Shown here: one piece after another, positions 33,055 through 42,622 of the stretch
Layout: each line of letters begins with the position of its first letter
Position numbering within the stretch: position 1 is the first letter of the stretch
Source of the DNA: Reticulitermes speratus
Taxonomy: Eukaryota; Arthropoda; Insecta; Blattodea; Rhinotermitidae
Direction: 5' to 3'
Assembly (NCBI GenBank): GCA_021186555.1
Contig: JAJKFL010000010.1
Location: 2,385,487 to 2,449,486, forward strand
Length of the DNA: 64,000 nucleotides
Notes under the pieces: model-generated
The model's input: the letters and a program-made list of their open reading frames with translations, nothing else
Databases searched by the model: none
Told to the model about the DNA's origin: nothing
Translations under genes and position numbers: made by a program

Positions 33055-33108
33055 TAGGTGGGTTGTATAAAGTTGTTTGTTAACAAACAACTTTATACAA
33101 CCCACCTA
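33055..33108. repeat. 54-bp perfect palindrome
   Basis: 27-bp arms with no spacer, centred between 33081 and 33082 at GTTAAC. The left arm runs TAGGTGGGTTGTATAAAGTT and on to the centre. Perfect palindromes of this length are unstable in most cloning hosts and are often foldback-element centres. Another inverted PLE-cassette structure lies 300 bp downstream. Confidence 0.95.
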
Positions 33109-33414
33109 GAATCTTGGTATTGTATACAAAGGTCAGTAAACCAAAACCAACCTTTATTATTAAAATTGGTTTATTATCATTTCGTAAGTACATCCATAGA
33201 AACAATACAAACATTTCACCTCAGTTGTTCCTTTTACCAACTGCCCACGAGCCCTGCGCTCAGGAACTTAACTCTGGTATGCAAGCAACTAACATCTAGA
33301 GTTGTAGCTAACATCTAGAGTTGTAGCCGTAGTGAAAACTCTCACTTAACAAAAAAACGCTACCCAAAACCAATCTTGTTTGGACCTCTACGGATATGAA
33401 TATAACTTAACACC
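33109..33414. other. no feature recognised
   Basis: Spacer; an 18-bp direct duplication GCTAACATCTAGAGTTGTAG-like occurs at about 33290-33325. Confidence 0.4.
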
Positions 33415-33795
33415 CTATAATTGAATTATTTGTACCAACAAAAGCACTAAGACAGTTTTTTCACTGTTTCCTTTATTACAAGGATGCCCCAATTTTATTG
33501 TAATTTTTAAAACTTAACACTTTTAGCAGCTTAACAATACCACTAATTTTACAAAATTTTATACGATGTGGTAACAAATACTGACACACTGTTATGACGT
33601 AACCAAAGAATTGGTCTATGTAAAAAAAACTCACTTAAAATACCCCCTGATGATGGCAGAATAACTGCCGAAATGCGTATTGGGGCATCCTTATAATAAA
33701 GGAAACAGTGAAAAAACTGTCTTAGTGCATTTGTTGGTACAAATAATTAAATTATAAAAAAGATGCACGGTGAATGTAAAGTGAAGTTTAACACC
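33415..33795 (+). mobile_element. Penelope-like end with inverted cassette
   Basis: The left segment 33415-33492 is an inverted near copy of 33681-33757. Both contain CACTAAGACAGTTTTTTCAC or its complement, plus CTTTATTA and GGATGCCCCAA. The hammerhead at 33643-33685 lies beside the right arm. The cassette GTGCATTTGTTGGTAC (33725) and ATGCACGGTGAATGTAAAG ends the unit. Confidence 0.7.
33643..33685 (+). ncRNA. hammerhead ribozyme candidate
   Basis: Stem I is CCCC at 33643-33646 with GGGG at 33682-33685. The core CTGATGA is at 33647-33653. Stem II is GGCAG with CTGCC, five pairs, loop AATAA. GAAA is at 33670-33673. Stem III is ATG-CG-TAT with one G-T pair, and the cleavage position is T33681. 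As in the other copies, one base separates the core from stem II. Confidence 0.6.
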
Positions 33796-33879
33796 CTACG
33801 TTCCATCAGAGTAACAAACGCCTCCCCAACCATAACAAAGATAATTAACAAAGAAAACAACAAAAATGGGTAATAGAAA

Positions 33880-34029
33880 TGAGTACCAGGAATATTTCCT
33901 GAGGGGTAAATGCAACTGGTGCGCAGGGCTGACAAACTTACCACCTTCATATGCTAATTGTCTTGAAATCTGGGAGCTTTAACATCCTGGAGCCCTCCAG
34001 ACCTGTACAGGGATTGCTTTACCTTTACC
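33880..34029 (+). mobile_element. SINE family B, 5'-truncated
   Basis: Begins in the shared core at GAAATGAGTACCAGGAATAT and continues through the B 3' half to GGGATTGCTTTACC with extra CTTTACCTTT repeats. Confidence 0.87.
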
Positions 34030-34291
34030 TTTAACTATTCGATCTTTAAATGTTTCCACTAGTTTCGTCTTAGGGGCCTGTGAGTTTAGATAATTTTGAG
34101 GAGGGGGTCCGCGGTACTTGAGACACTAAGAGACAATGTGTAATGTGAAATGAAATTAGTGATTAAAAATGATATAAAGAGTTTCGAAGGAAAGGTCTGC
34201 TGCCAGACGTTTGATGGTCATTTATTGGCTTAACACCTGTATGGTATTCTAGAGCTGCGTTGAGACCGCGCTCTTTAGTACTGCGCTGTTA

Positions 34292-34834
34292 AGCCGGGAT
34301 TAGACGGCGCGTGGCTCGGCTCGTTTTACGTCATAACTGACGTCATTGACAAAGAATCGTATTCAAACGCGCCGTGTAACCGGCCTGGCGCGGCGCGGCT
34401 TGTGACTGGGGGAGCGAGGCTCGTTGGGTCGCCGCAGAAGCGGTTTTTTCACGATCCTCAAAGGGACTCGGCGCGGGCAGCTGTTGCGGCTACACGGCGC
34501 TTGCAGTGTACGTGCCAAGCCAGTCTCGTCCAAGTCTCTATACACTTAGGTCTGGTCTTTGTTTTCTGCTGTCGGGGTGCGCGAAGAGTGAAAGTTTCTG
34601 TCACACAATTGGTATTGGCTAGAATGGAGTGGTCAAAGGGGGACATTTTTAAGTTCATAGAACAACACGACTTATTCCACAAGCCGAGACGAACCTACCC
34701 GAGCAAGGCCGCTGGTCCGCCATTTGCCGAGCTGCGCCGCGTCGTGTAGCCAGATTGTCTTTTCCGTTCCGATCTGTTGGCCGAGCAAATGACGTCACGT
34801 CACTCGACGAGCAGCGCGCCGTCTAATCCCGGCT
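34292..34834 (+). mobile_element. PIF/Harbinger-type element, internally deleted
   Basis: The terminal inverted repeats AGCCGGGATTAGACGGCGCG at 34292 and its complement ending at 34834 are perfect over 20 bp. They are flanked by TTA at 34289-34291 and 34835-34837, the 3-bp TWA duplication typical of PIF/Harbinger. Subterminal GACGTCA motifs lie on both sides. The interior is GC-rich and carries the start of a MADF-like ORF. There is no DDE nuclease in its 543 bp, so it is non-autonomous. Confidence 0.8.
34624..34749 (+). pseudogene. truncated MADF/Myb-like accessory ORF
   Basis: Starts MEWSKGDIFKFIEQHDLFHK. This resembles the first helix of MADF/Myb-like domains (W-x-x-E-x-x-x-x-FI-E-x-Y), which PIF/Harbinger elements encode next to their nuclease. 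After about 17 residues the similarity ends and the frame runs to a stop, as expected for an internal deletion. The family call is by motif impression. Confidence 0.45.
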
Positions 34835-34837
34835 TTA

Positions 34838-35189
34838 GATAGAACTGCTCTAACACTGTCACGTGATGATGAAGGTGGCTTGCCCATTGTCACGTTTTAC
34901 TCGCCATATCTTCCGTACCTTACTTCGGGATTGACATCTGGCCTCCGCCTTGAGAAAGTGGTGCCTAAGGGACTCAATTATTTATTACACCAGCTATCTA
35001 CGTATGGTACTCATTAAAATATATAAGTTAGGTAGATAAAATGCCGTTAACTGTGTTGAGTTTGTGGACACTGAAAACAATATTAAAACATTTTTAAGCT
35101 AAGATATTTAAGATTCAAATCAAAATTATATAATGGTTATGTTTGGTAGAACGGCTGTTGAAGTGTTATCTTTGTACATACCTGTGTAT
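34838..35189. other. no feature recognised
   Basis: Spacer; nothing recognised. Confidence 0.4.
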
Positions 35190-35335
35190 CTGAGTCCCTG
35201 AAGATGATCTGTAACATAGTTCGAAACATGTTGGACTATCTTCAATATAAACTGTATTAAATAACAGATAATAAAGAGTGTACATTTGTTGGATCACGAT
35301 TTATGTAATCAAGAAAATGTGCGGTACAAATAACA
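35190..35335 (+). mobile_element. Penelope-like end feeding a 20-bp array
   Basis: Hammerhead at 35194-35236, then the cassette GTACATTTGTTGGATC (35279) and ATGTGCGGTACAAATAAC. The last 20 bp are the first unit of the array that follows. The sequence after the array (ATAAAGTTAAC) matches what follows the cassette at 49.4 kb (TTAAAGTTTAG), so the array lies inside the element end. Confidence 0.65.
35194..35236 (+). ncRNA. hammerhead ribozyme candidate
   Basis: Stem I is GTCC at 35194-35197 with GGAC at 35233-35236. The core CTGAAGA is at 35198-35204. Stem II is imperfect (GA, mismatch, CT with AG, TC). GAAA is at 35223-35226, stem III is ACATGT, and the cleavage position is T35232. The GTCC/GGAC stem I is a compensatory change relative to the GCCC/GGGC copies. 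Confidence 0.5.
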
Positions 35336-36336
35336 AATGTGCGGTACAAATAACAAATGTACGGTACAAATAACAAATGTGCGGTACAAATAACAAATGT
35401 ACGGTACAAATAACAAATGTACGGTACAAATAACAAATGTACGGTACAAATAACAAATGTACGGTACAAATAACAAATGTACGGTACAAATAACAAATGT
35501 GCGGTACAAATAACAAATGTACGGTACAAATAACAAATGTGCGGTACAAATAACAAATGTACGGTACAAATAACAAATGTACGGTACAAATAACAAATGT
35601 GCGGTACAAATAACAAATGTGCGGTACAAATAACAAATGTACGGTACAAATAACAAATGTACGGTACAAATAACAAATGTACGGTACAAATAACAAATGT
35701 GCGGTACAAATAACAAATGTACGGTACAAATAACAAATGTACGGTACAAATAACAAATGTACGGTACAAATAACAAATGTACGGTACAAATAACAAATGT
35801 ACGGTACAAATAACAAATGTACGGTACAAATAACAAATGTACGGTACAAATAACAAATGTACGGTACAAATAACAAATGTACGGTACAAATAACAAATGT
35901 ACGGTACAAATAACAAATGTGCGGTACAAATAACAAATGTACGGTACAAATAACAAATGTACGGTACAAATAACAAATGTACGGTACAAATAACAAATGT
36001 ACGGTACAAATAACAAATGTACGGTACAAATAACAAATGTACGGTACAAATAACAAATGTACGGTACAAATAACAAATGTACGGTACAAATAACAAATGT
36101 ACGGTACAAATAACAAATGTACGGTACAAATAACAAATGTACGGTACAAATAACAAATGTACGGTACAAATAACAAATGTACGGTACAAATAACAAATGT
36201 GCGGTACAAATAACAAATGTACGGTACAAATAACAAATGTACGGTACAAATAACAAATGTACGGTACAAATAACAAATGTACGGTACAAATAACAAATGT
36301 ACGGTACAAATAACAAATGTACGGTACAAATAACAT
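35316..36336. repeat. 20-bp minisatellite, about 50 copies
   Basis: Units are ACGGTACAAATAACAAATGT. Essentially the only variable site in 1 kb is the first base (A or G). All three minus-strand frames are open over more than 1 kb because the unit has no stop in any frame; the resulting LLFVPYICYLYRTFVICTVH peptides are not genes. Near-identity implies recent expansion or strong homogenisation. Confidence 0.97.
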
Positions 36337-36949
36337 AAAGTTAACCAAAACTATTGTTTTGACGTAGTTATCAGTACCAACGTATTGAAAGGCTGATGAC
36401 TGATGACAGAGTAATATTTCGAATTAATTGGGGAGTAGGGGAGATGGGTTTATGGTCTTAGTGTAGCAGTGGTTCATGGACTAGTGAACTACGGGCAGGC
36501 ATGGCTAACAATATGCTCTCGTCACCCCCCAGTCTACATCTTACAGTGTGATGTGAACCGGCTGATGATAGGGGCATATTGTTAGCCACGCCCGTCCAGA
36601 GATCATAAGTGGGCGAACAGCCTCTAACAAGCAGCCCGTAAACCCACAGTGCATCCCTACAGCTACCTGCCACAAGTGAGACGCATGCACTCCGCAGTTC
36701 TAAGACTCTCACCGGTATCTTTTCAAGAGGCGTCTTTTCTTTCTCCGTAATCCGCTTACAACGCGAGCAGCGTCTTACGTCATGTGTCAAGCGGATGGAG
36801 AGGTCTTTGAGATCCCCCAATTGCGGCGCGCAGATTGGAACTGAGTCTAGAAGTGTGCAGGGATCAGAAGCAAACTCATGTCTGTAGTGAAGCAAAAATA
36901 TTTCGCTCTCCCCCCCCCCCCAAACATTTAAAGATTAAACCAAAATATA
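36337..36949. other. no gene; one imperfect inverted repeat
   Basis: GGGCAGGCATGGCTAACAAT at 36493 is mirrored by ATTGTTAGCCACGCCCGTCC ending at 36597. A 145-codon minus frame (36458-36895) crosses it and shows no domain. A C run sits at 36911-36921. Confidence 0.45.
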
Positions 36950-37134
36950 CAGTCGAACTCGGTTATAACGTCATGAAAGGGACTGAATATTTTGTGTCGT
37001 TATAAACGAGTGTTGTTATAACCGAGGAGTATAATGTTATGGTTAACAGTGAGGAATTAATTGGTACGACAGAATATCTGACGCTATAAGCGAGGTGTCG
37101 TATAAACCGATGTCGTTATAACCGGGTTCGACTG
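36950..37134. mobile_element. T-MITE, 185 bp, intact
   Basis: Terminal inverted repeats CAGTCGAACTCGGTTATAAC and CGTTATAACCGGGTTCGACT-G, flanked by TA on both sides. A second copy of exactly 185 bp lies at 43630-43814 and a third, interrupted, at 57018-57560. The CAGT...ACTG ends and the TA target fit the Tc1/mariner-pogo superfamily. Confidence 0.9.
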
Positions 37135-37377
37135 TATTTTTAAATTGCGTTGTTTCCGTTTTTAATGGTTATTGGTTGTAATGTCCATTCGTTGCAGATA
37201 CACTGTATTTACGACTGTAAAGCACGTGACTAAATCTGTGAATGAAGCGCCTAGTAACTCAGCGTTCCCCAGCTAGTCACTAAATTCTCCCCCATTTAAT
37301 GAATTTTTGGAAGAAATCAAACGGGAAGAGTTCATGTAGGTAGATGTACATTTACATATGACAATATTATTTTAAAT

Positions 37378-37439
37378 TTCTTGACTAGCTGACGACCTGC
37401 TAGCTTCTCAAGGACTCTGCTCCATGGAGTTAGTTAGTT
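37378..37439 (+). mobile_element. LINE L2, minimal 3' insertion
   Basis: Only the last 60 bp of the L2 3' UTR (TTTCTTGACTAGCTGACGAC to GGAGTTAGTTAGTTA) inserted. AATATTATTTTAAA is present on both sides as a 14-bp target-site duplication, so severe 5' truncation occurred at integration. Confidence 0.9.
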
Positions 37440-37509
37440 AATATTATTTTAAAACTGATCTTAAGGACGTAGGATGTGCAGACATGCACTTTAATTTTTA
37501 AGTTTTCTG

Positions 37510-38048
37510 TTTTTTTTTGTGGCACAACAGTCCTACTGGGGCCTAGGCCGCCTCATTACTGAGGTTTCGAGATCACCCACAGGCACACCAAAATCGGTAG
37601 GACTCCTCTAGACAAGGGATCGGCTCGTCGCAGAGAGACAACACACAACACTCACAATAGACAGACATCCATGCCCCAGGCTTTTTTTTTTTTTTTTTTT
37701 TTTTTACTAATTCCTGGGTTTCCCCTTTGATCCATTTTTGTTCTGTATTAATCCTTTTTCGTCCTTTCATGTCACTTACGGTCCACAACCGTCTTTTTAC
37801 AACACAACACAAACATCCATGCCCCCGGTGGGATTCGAACCCACGATCCTAGCAGCGAGCGGCCGAAGACCACGCCTTAGACCGCACGGCCACCGGGATC
37901 GGCCGATTCGAACCCACGATCCTACTAAGCGAGCGGCCGAAGACCCACGCCTTAGACCGCACGGCCACTGGGATCGGCCTCGAACCCACAATCCAGCAAG
38001 CGAGCGGCCACAGACCTAGGCCTTAGTCCGCGCGGCTACTTGGATCTG
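37510..38048 (-). mobile_element. nested SINE C1/C2 with three tandem heads
   Basis: A C1 tail (37510-37680) is interrupted near its B box by a C2 tail with a 25-base T run (37681 to about 37840). On the other side come three successive tRNA-like heads, each with GGATCGTGGGTTCGAA-type B box and ACGGCC or GCGGCC A box, at about 37843-37902, 37904-37977 and 37978-38048. This is an independent case of the head multiplication seen at 17.3 kb. Confidence 0.88.
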
Positions 38049-38519
38049 TCCTTCGGGCATGTTAGCCTGTCCAAATATCCTAGTGCCTTTACCTGCAGGG
38101 AGTGGGCGTCTAAATGTTCTTCAATTTCAATTTCAATTTATTGAGCATCCATAACTGTTACATAAGCAACGATTTTACAATTCCAATTTAAACAGCCAAA
38201 ATACTACACATCAAATAACAATTTAAATATATACAAATACATTTCGGATAAAATACAGTCACTCATGCCACTTATACATGATTTAAATAATCTATAAACA
38301 ATAAAATCTTGCAGAATGTTACGTAAGAAAGTATTGAATAAATTTTCAATTTCTAAAAGTTACGAATGCAACTTTATGAAATATAAATAATTTGTAACCA
38401 AACCAACAAAACATGCCCATAGAACCACTGCGTCTTAGTGTGGAAAATCACACTCCAAAAAGACCTTATATATGTTACTGTTATTTATTTTATGATTACT
38501 GATTTTATGATCTTGGACT
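38049..38519. other. no feature recognised
   Basis: AT-rich spacer; TTTCAATTTCAATTT simple repeat at about 38125-38145. Confidence 0.4.
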
Positions 38520-38900
38520 GTACGACCCTGAAGATGGAAGAAAATGCCCATTCGAAACGTCGGTAACTGTTTACCAGTCGACACTACATAACAACCCATA
38601 AGACGTGAATCATCGTCGTCACTATGACAACCTGAAATCACGCGATGTAGTATTTGTTCGCGTGGCTCAGTTGGGGGCTAGTGTACACTGTAATGGAGGT
38701 CAGGGAGGACGGAGGATACGAGTCTTCTGCAATGTGACGCGTGTCATGTGAGGGGTTTCCGACGTTTCGAAAGATCGTAGTGCCTTCATCATCGAGGGTC
38801 AAGCAGTCTGCGAAAAGTGGAAGGCTTGAAGGCCTTGCGAACCTTCGAAACGTCGGGTACCATTCACCAAACGACGCAGTCACAACAAGATAGGCAATGT
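38520..38900. mobile_element. cluster of CGAAACGTCGG motifs (PLE-like remnants)
   Basis: CGAAACGTCGG occurs on the plus strand at about 38553 and 38853, and its complement CCGACGTTTCG at about 38759. Only the first has a full CTGAAGA core. The latter two form an inverted pair around CTTCATCATCGAGGGTCAAG. They look like decayed hammerhead-bearing ends in both orientations. Confidence 0.45.
38525..38564 (+). ncRNA. hammerhead-like motif, weak stem II
   Basis: Stem I ACC at 38525-38527 pairs with GGT at 38562-38564. The core is CTGAAGA at 38528-38534. GAAA lies at 38554-38557, stem III is reduced to ACGT, and the cleavage position is C38561. Stem II has only about three pairs including a G-T, so activity is doubtful. 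Confidence 0.35.
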
Positions 38901-38913
38901 ACGTATAAAGAAA

Positions 38914-39405
38914 CATTGAGGCGAGTTCACTTAATCATTGTTGCCGTGGAAATGCAATAAATATTACATGTTCTGAGTGTCTGTAGCCTTAGTTACCCAG
39001 CATGCACACCGTGTTATATTGTCATCTGTGGCCTGTCTGGCTGTACCATATTTTTCCGCATTATCTCACAAACGGCACGTTTTTTGGAAAAAAAGTCGTT
39101 GAACATAAAATGTGTGTTTTGATTTTCTCTACAACTTTTCTCTGAAACATTTCTCATTTTAAGAAGAATTCAGCGAGATATTATCATAAATGTACGTAGG
39201 TCTTCATGTAAAGTACGTTATTCTTGTCAGGTTTTAACGAAACTCGAATTTTCTCGACAGATTTTTGAAAAATACCGAAATATCAAATTTACTGAAAATC
39301 CGTTCCTTAAGAGCCGAGTTGTTTCATGCGGACGGACAGACAGACCGACAGACATTCATGACGAAGCTAATAGTTGGTTTTGCACAACTTTGCAAAGGGG
39401 CTTAC
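38914..39405 (+). mobile_element. F-MITE, second copy
   Basis: The left end CATTGAGGCGAGTTC and internal blocks (TAGCCTTAGTTACCCAGCAT, ATCTCACAAACGGCACG, GACGAAGCTAATAG) match the copy at 63.1 kb in reverse. The right end is diverged. No coding capacity. Confidence 0.7.
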
Positions 39406-40012
39406 AAACGAGACGTTCGTATATCTTCGTCAACACTCGTGCGATATCATCACATCTCGCAACACTTCGAGCTGCACGTAACCGAAGATTTCTGGGTCAA
39501 ATAAGTGACTGTAAATTGTCAGTGATGTCTGTTTAGTGAATGGAAGGTGGGTGGTTTAGAGATTAAAAATGTCAGTCTTCCGACAAGTGTTGTTACCGTA
39601 CGAGATGAAGAGCAGCAGAAATGCAGACGTTGTGTCAGGCTCCTCAACCCTTTGTGTCTCCCCTTGACATTTCAAGAGGCTGGAGCAATCAGACCTCCTG
39701 GGCACTTAGCCGCCATTAGATGGGCAGGAAAGAGTACCATGGTTTGTAGAGGGGGCGGGGGCAATTTGGCGGCAGGGAAAAGAGGAAGTGGGAGTCTAGT
39801 CTTTGTTAAGAGACAAACACAATTATTATGGCCAGGGCAGTCAGTGACGTATTCAAGTGGAGATCGCGTTAATTTCCGCGCCTGCGTGTCTGATTCTAGC
39901 TCAAGACGACGGACTCACAGACTCCAGCCTAACAGTGCTTTCCCACAGCACTCTTCTGCTGGGATAAAAGCGGCTGGAACTTGAACCTGCCCGTTCCTAT
40001 ATAATAACTTTA
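39406..40012. other. no feature recognised
   Basis: A 145-codon plus frame at 39547-39984 has no recognisable motif; composition is GC-richer than its surroundings. I do not call a gene. Confidence 0.35.
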
Positions 40013-40026
40013 TCGTATGTATACGG

Positions 40027-40320
40027 ACCGGGTGAGCGTAGTCGGTATAGCAACTCGCTAAGGGCTGGACGGTCCGGGGATCGAATGCCGGTGGGGGCGA
40101 TGACTTTTCGCAGCCGTCCAGACCGGCCCTGGGGCCCACCCAGCCTCCTATACAATGGGTACGGGTCTCTTTCCCGGGGGTAAAGGGCCGGGGCGTGGAG
40201 TTGACCACCTACCCCCATCTAGTGCCAGGGTTAAAGAAAGAGTAGAGCTATACCTCTACTCCCCCTCTGGGTCTTCATGGCAGGTTCTAGGGAGAACTTT
40301 ACCTTACTTTACCTTTACCT
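40027..40320 (+). mobile_element. SINE family A with 14-bp target duplication
   Basis: Head with GAGCGTAGTCGGTATAGC (A box mutated), B-box region GGGGATCGAATGCCGG, shared core and A tail ending in CTTTACC repeats. TCGTATGTATACGG flanks it on both sides, a 14-bp duplication, which proves retroposition. Confidence 0.95.
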
Positions 40321-40449
40321 CGTATGTATACGGCTTGGTTTTCTAACCATATGTTTTTTTAATTACCACACTGCCTTTCTACACTTAATAAACTTCTTTG
40401 TTTATAATACGCATTTCGACGAAATTTGCTCGTGTCGTCTCCGGTCACC

Positions 40450-40686
40450 TGTTTTTTTTTTCATTGGCTCGGCAGCCCTTGGGGGCCTAGGCCGCCTCAT
40501 TTTTCGAGGCTTCACGATCACACTCAGACACACCACACTCGGTAGGACTCCTCTGGACAGGATCAGCTCGTCGCAGAGACCTCTACCTGACAACACACAA
40601 CACTCACAAGAGACAGGCGTCCATACCCTAGGCGGGATTCGAACCCACAATCCCCGTAAGCGAGCGGCCGTTTGACCCACGCCTTA
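40450..40686 (-). mobile_element. SINE family C (C1), head truncated
   Basis: Minus-strand C1 with A run, GGCCTAGGCCCCCAAGGGCT and B box GGTTCGAATCC. The first 20 or so bases of the head are missing. CCGGTCACCTGTT flanks both sides (13 bp), so truncation occurred at insertion. Confidence 0.94.
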
Positions 40687-41825
40687 GCCGGTCACCTGTT
40701 GCTTGTGATATTTACCTATGTGTACCGCGCTTCGCTTTGGTTTCGCTGTCTGTGTTACCTTGTGTTGCTCTCTTATTGCTACGTACCCCTTTAATCCACC
40801 TTCACTTATTTCTATGCACCCTATAACACTTCCGCATGGTATTCACCTACATTAATTAAGCACTATGTAATGACTGTATGCTTCTCACCTACGTCAGAGG
40901 ACGAACGCTGCACATTCTACATGCTCATTAGATGCACGCTCGTGTTTGGCGCTGCGTGTCGGTTTTAAACTTGGCGTCTCATTCAATGAGAACAGGGTGC
41001 TGGGGGGGGGGGGGGGAGATATTTAGAACAGGGGTGTAGAACTCAAATCATTTTAAGGCCAGACTAATATTTTGAGAATTAAGGCTTACCACACTTAATT
41101 TTATGCGATAAACAAGTTAAATATTTTGTTTAAAATTCAACGCGTTATTACGAGTGTATCGTAATTCTAATATATACTCGTACATATATATATATGTATA
41201 TATGTACGAGTATATATATATACATCGCTGCGAAGTATAGTTGTGATTGCTCCTATTCCCGACCTTGTTGTGTTGGTTTGCACTATAGAATTACGCATGT
41301 CGTAAGTTAATGGCTAATGATTCAACAGTTCAAGGTTGATGATCTTCGTGTTCCATAAACTGGGAAATTTTTACCCATCTGAGCAACTGACAGCTGTTTG
41401 TGACGTTTCACAATTACGGACGCATTTTTTGGGGGTTACATGAGACCTTACATAGATGATACACAAGGCACCTGTTTTGTGGTCCAGCCTGTAATGCATA
41501 ATGCATTAACGTGATTGTGTGGCAGCAGGTTACTTCGTATTGAAATGAAGTGTGTAAGTTTATGGACTTGCTGCATTATGTGACGTCACAGACTCGAAGG
41601 ACCGGCCCATTTCCATGATGAAGGAACACGATTCATGCCGTCGATAAAGAATAACGCACGTGGGCTGCAAGTTTCGGCAGTTTTGGCACAGTAGGCAGCA
41701 ATAACTGGCACACATGAGCTTATCGGAATGACGTAAAGGGTTCAGGTGCCAGAGAACCTTGGCACAAGGCATGCCTCCTTGTTCCTGCTTTTCTCTCTAA
41801 TTTTTGCCTTTTGTTGTTCTTTTTA
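40687..41825. other. spacer: G run, hAT-like end, AT palindrome
   Basis: A G run lies at 41002-41016. ACAGGGGTGTAGAACTCAAA at 41031 resembles the CAGGGGTGTCAAACTC terminus of some hAT-type elements, with no partner end found. An AT-rich inverted repeat built on TATACTCGTACATATATA is centred near 41195. Confidence 0.45.
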
Positions 41826-42101
41826 CATGGTGAAGGGCCCCGCAGCAGATGCTACGGTCGCACCACAGCCTTAAGGCCTTTGTGCAACCCCTGTGATGAA
41901 GATGAACAGTTTTTTTTACCAAGTTTTACAATTAATGGAGCACCAGTGGAATGAAATTGACAGGGGAAAACCGACAACTCGGAGAAAAACCTGTCCCACT
42001 GCCACTTTGTCACCACAAAATCTCACATGGACTGACCCGGGATCGAACCCGGGCCTCCGCAGTGAGAGGCCGGCGACTAACCGCCTGAGCCATGGCACGG
42101 C
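41826..42101 (-). mobile_element. SINE family D, full length
   Basis: Head GCCGTGCCATGGCTCAGGCG, B-box region GGGTTCGATCCCGGG, D body, and 3' end GCTGCGGGGCCCTTCACC. Confidence 0.93.
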
Positions 42102-42489
42102 CTTATTATTTATTTACTTCTCCCCTTTCTTCTTCATTTCTTTACTTCTTACACCATTTATTACTTTATCTCTTTGTTCCCCTTTTTATTTGTTTCTTTC
42201 CGCCTTTCATCCCTTCTCGCATTCTTTCTATCTTCGAGATCTGACCGTGACATCACAGTCGCCACTTATAGCAAGGTTACAGATGACTGCTTAAGACGTT
42301 TTCCAGGCAGGCAAAAGCAACTTTGTTTCCACGTGCGAGGGTCAAACCGATTTGCCTTCCAGTACGAAGCAGGAGTCCTGAACCATGAATCAGAACCGGA
42401 ATATGGTGGCGGGAAAAAATTGTTTGGACCTTTTGACCTCTGACGCCGACGATAAAACAAAATTTATTAAAATAGAGTCAAGGATAGGG
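42102..42489. other. no feature recognised
   Basis: Pyrimidine-rich then mixed spacer; nothing recognised. Confidence 0.4.
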
Positions 42490-42622
42490 ACAGGTGGCGG
42501 GCTCTTGTGAATGCGGTAATGAACCTTCGGGTTCCATAAAAGGCGGGGAATTTCTTGACTAGCTGACGACCTGCTAGCTTCTCAAGAAGGACTCTGCTCC
42601 ATGGAGTTAGTTAGTTATAGTC
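42490..42622 (+). mobile_element. LINE L2, short 3' fragment
   Basis: Starts GGGACAGGTGGCGGGCTCTT (codons for RWRAL), runs through GTAATGAACCTTCGGGTTCC and the 3' UTR to GGAGTTAGTTAGTTA. The flanks share TAGAGTCAAGGA and TAGTCAAGGA, a probable target-site duplication. This is the cleanest copy of the L2 terminus in the window. Confidence 0.88.

Noticed and set aside
32688..33086. Decayed chemoreceptor or other membrane protein gene
   Set aside because: Hydrophobic translation comes with T-rich composition in several frames; no family motif, conserved spacing or splice site could be supported.
35257..36348. Three overlapping minus-strand open frames of 335-363 codons
   Set aside because: They translate a 20-bp tandem repeat with no stop in any frame; the peptides are the same 20 residues in shifted register.
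36458..36895. 145-codon minus-strand ORF as a gene
   Set aside because: It crosses an imperfect inverted repeat and shows no domain.
39547..39984. 145-codon ORF as a gene
   Set aside because: No recognisable motif, no second copy and a composition consistent with chance in GC-richer sequence.
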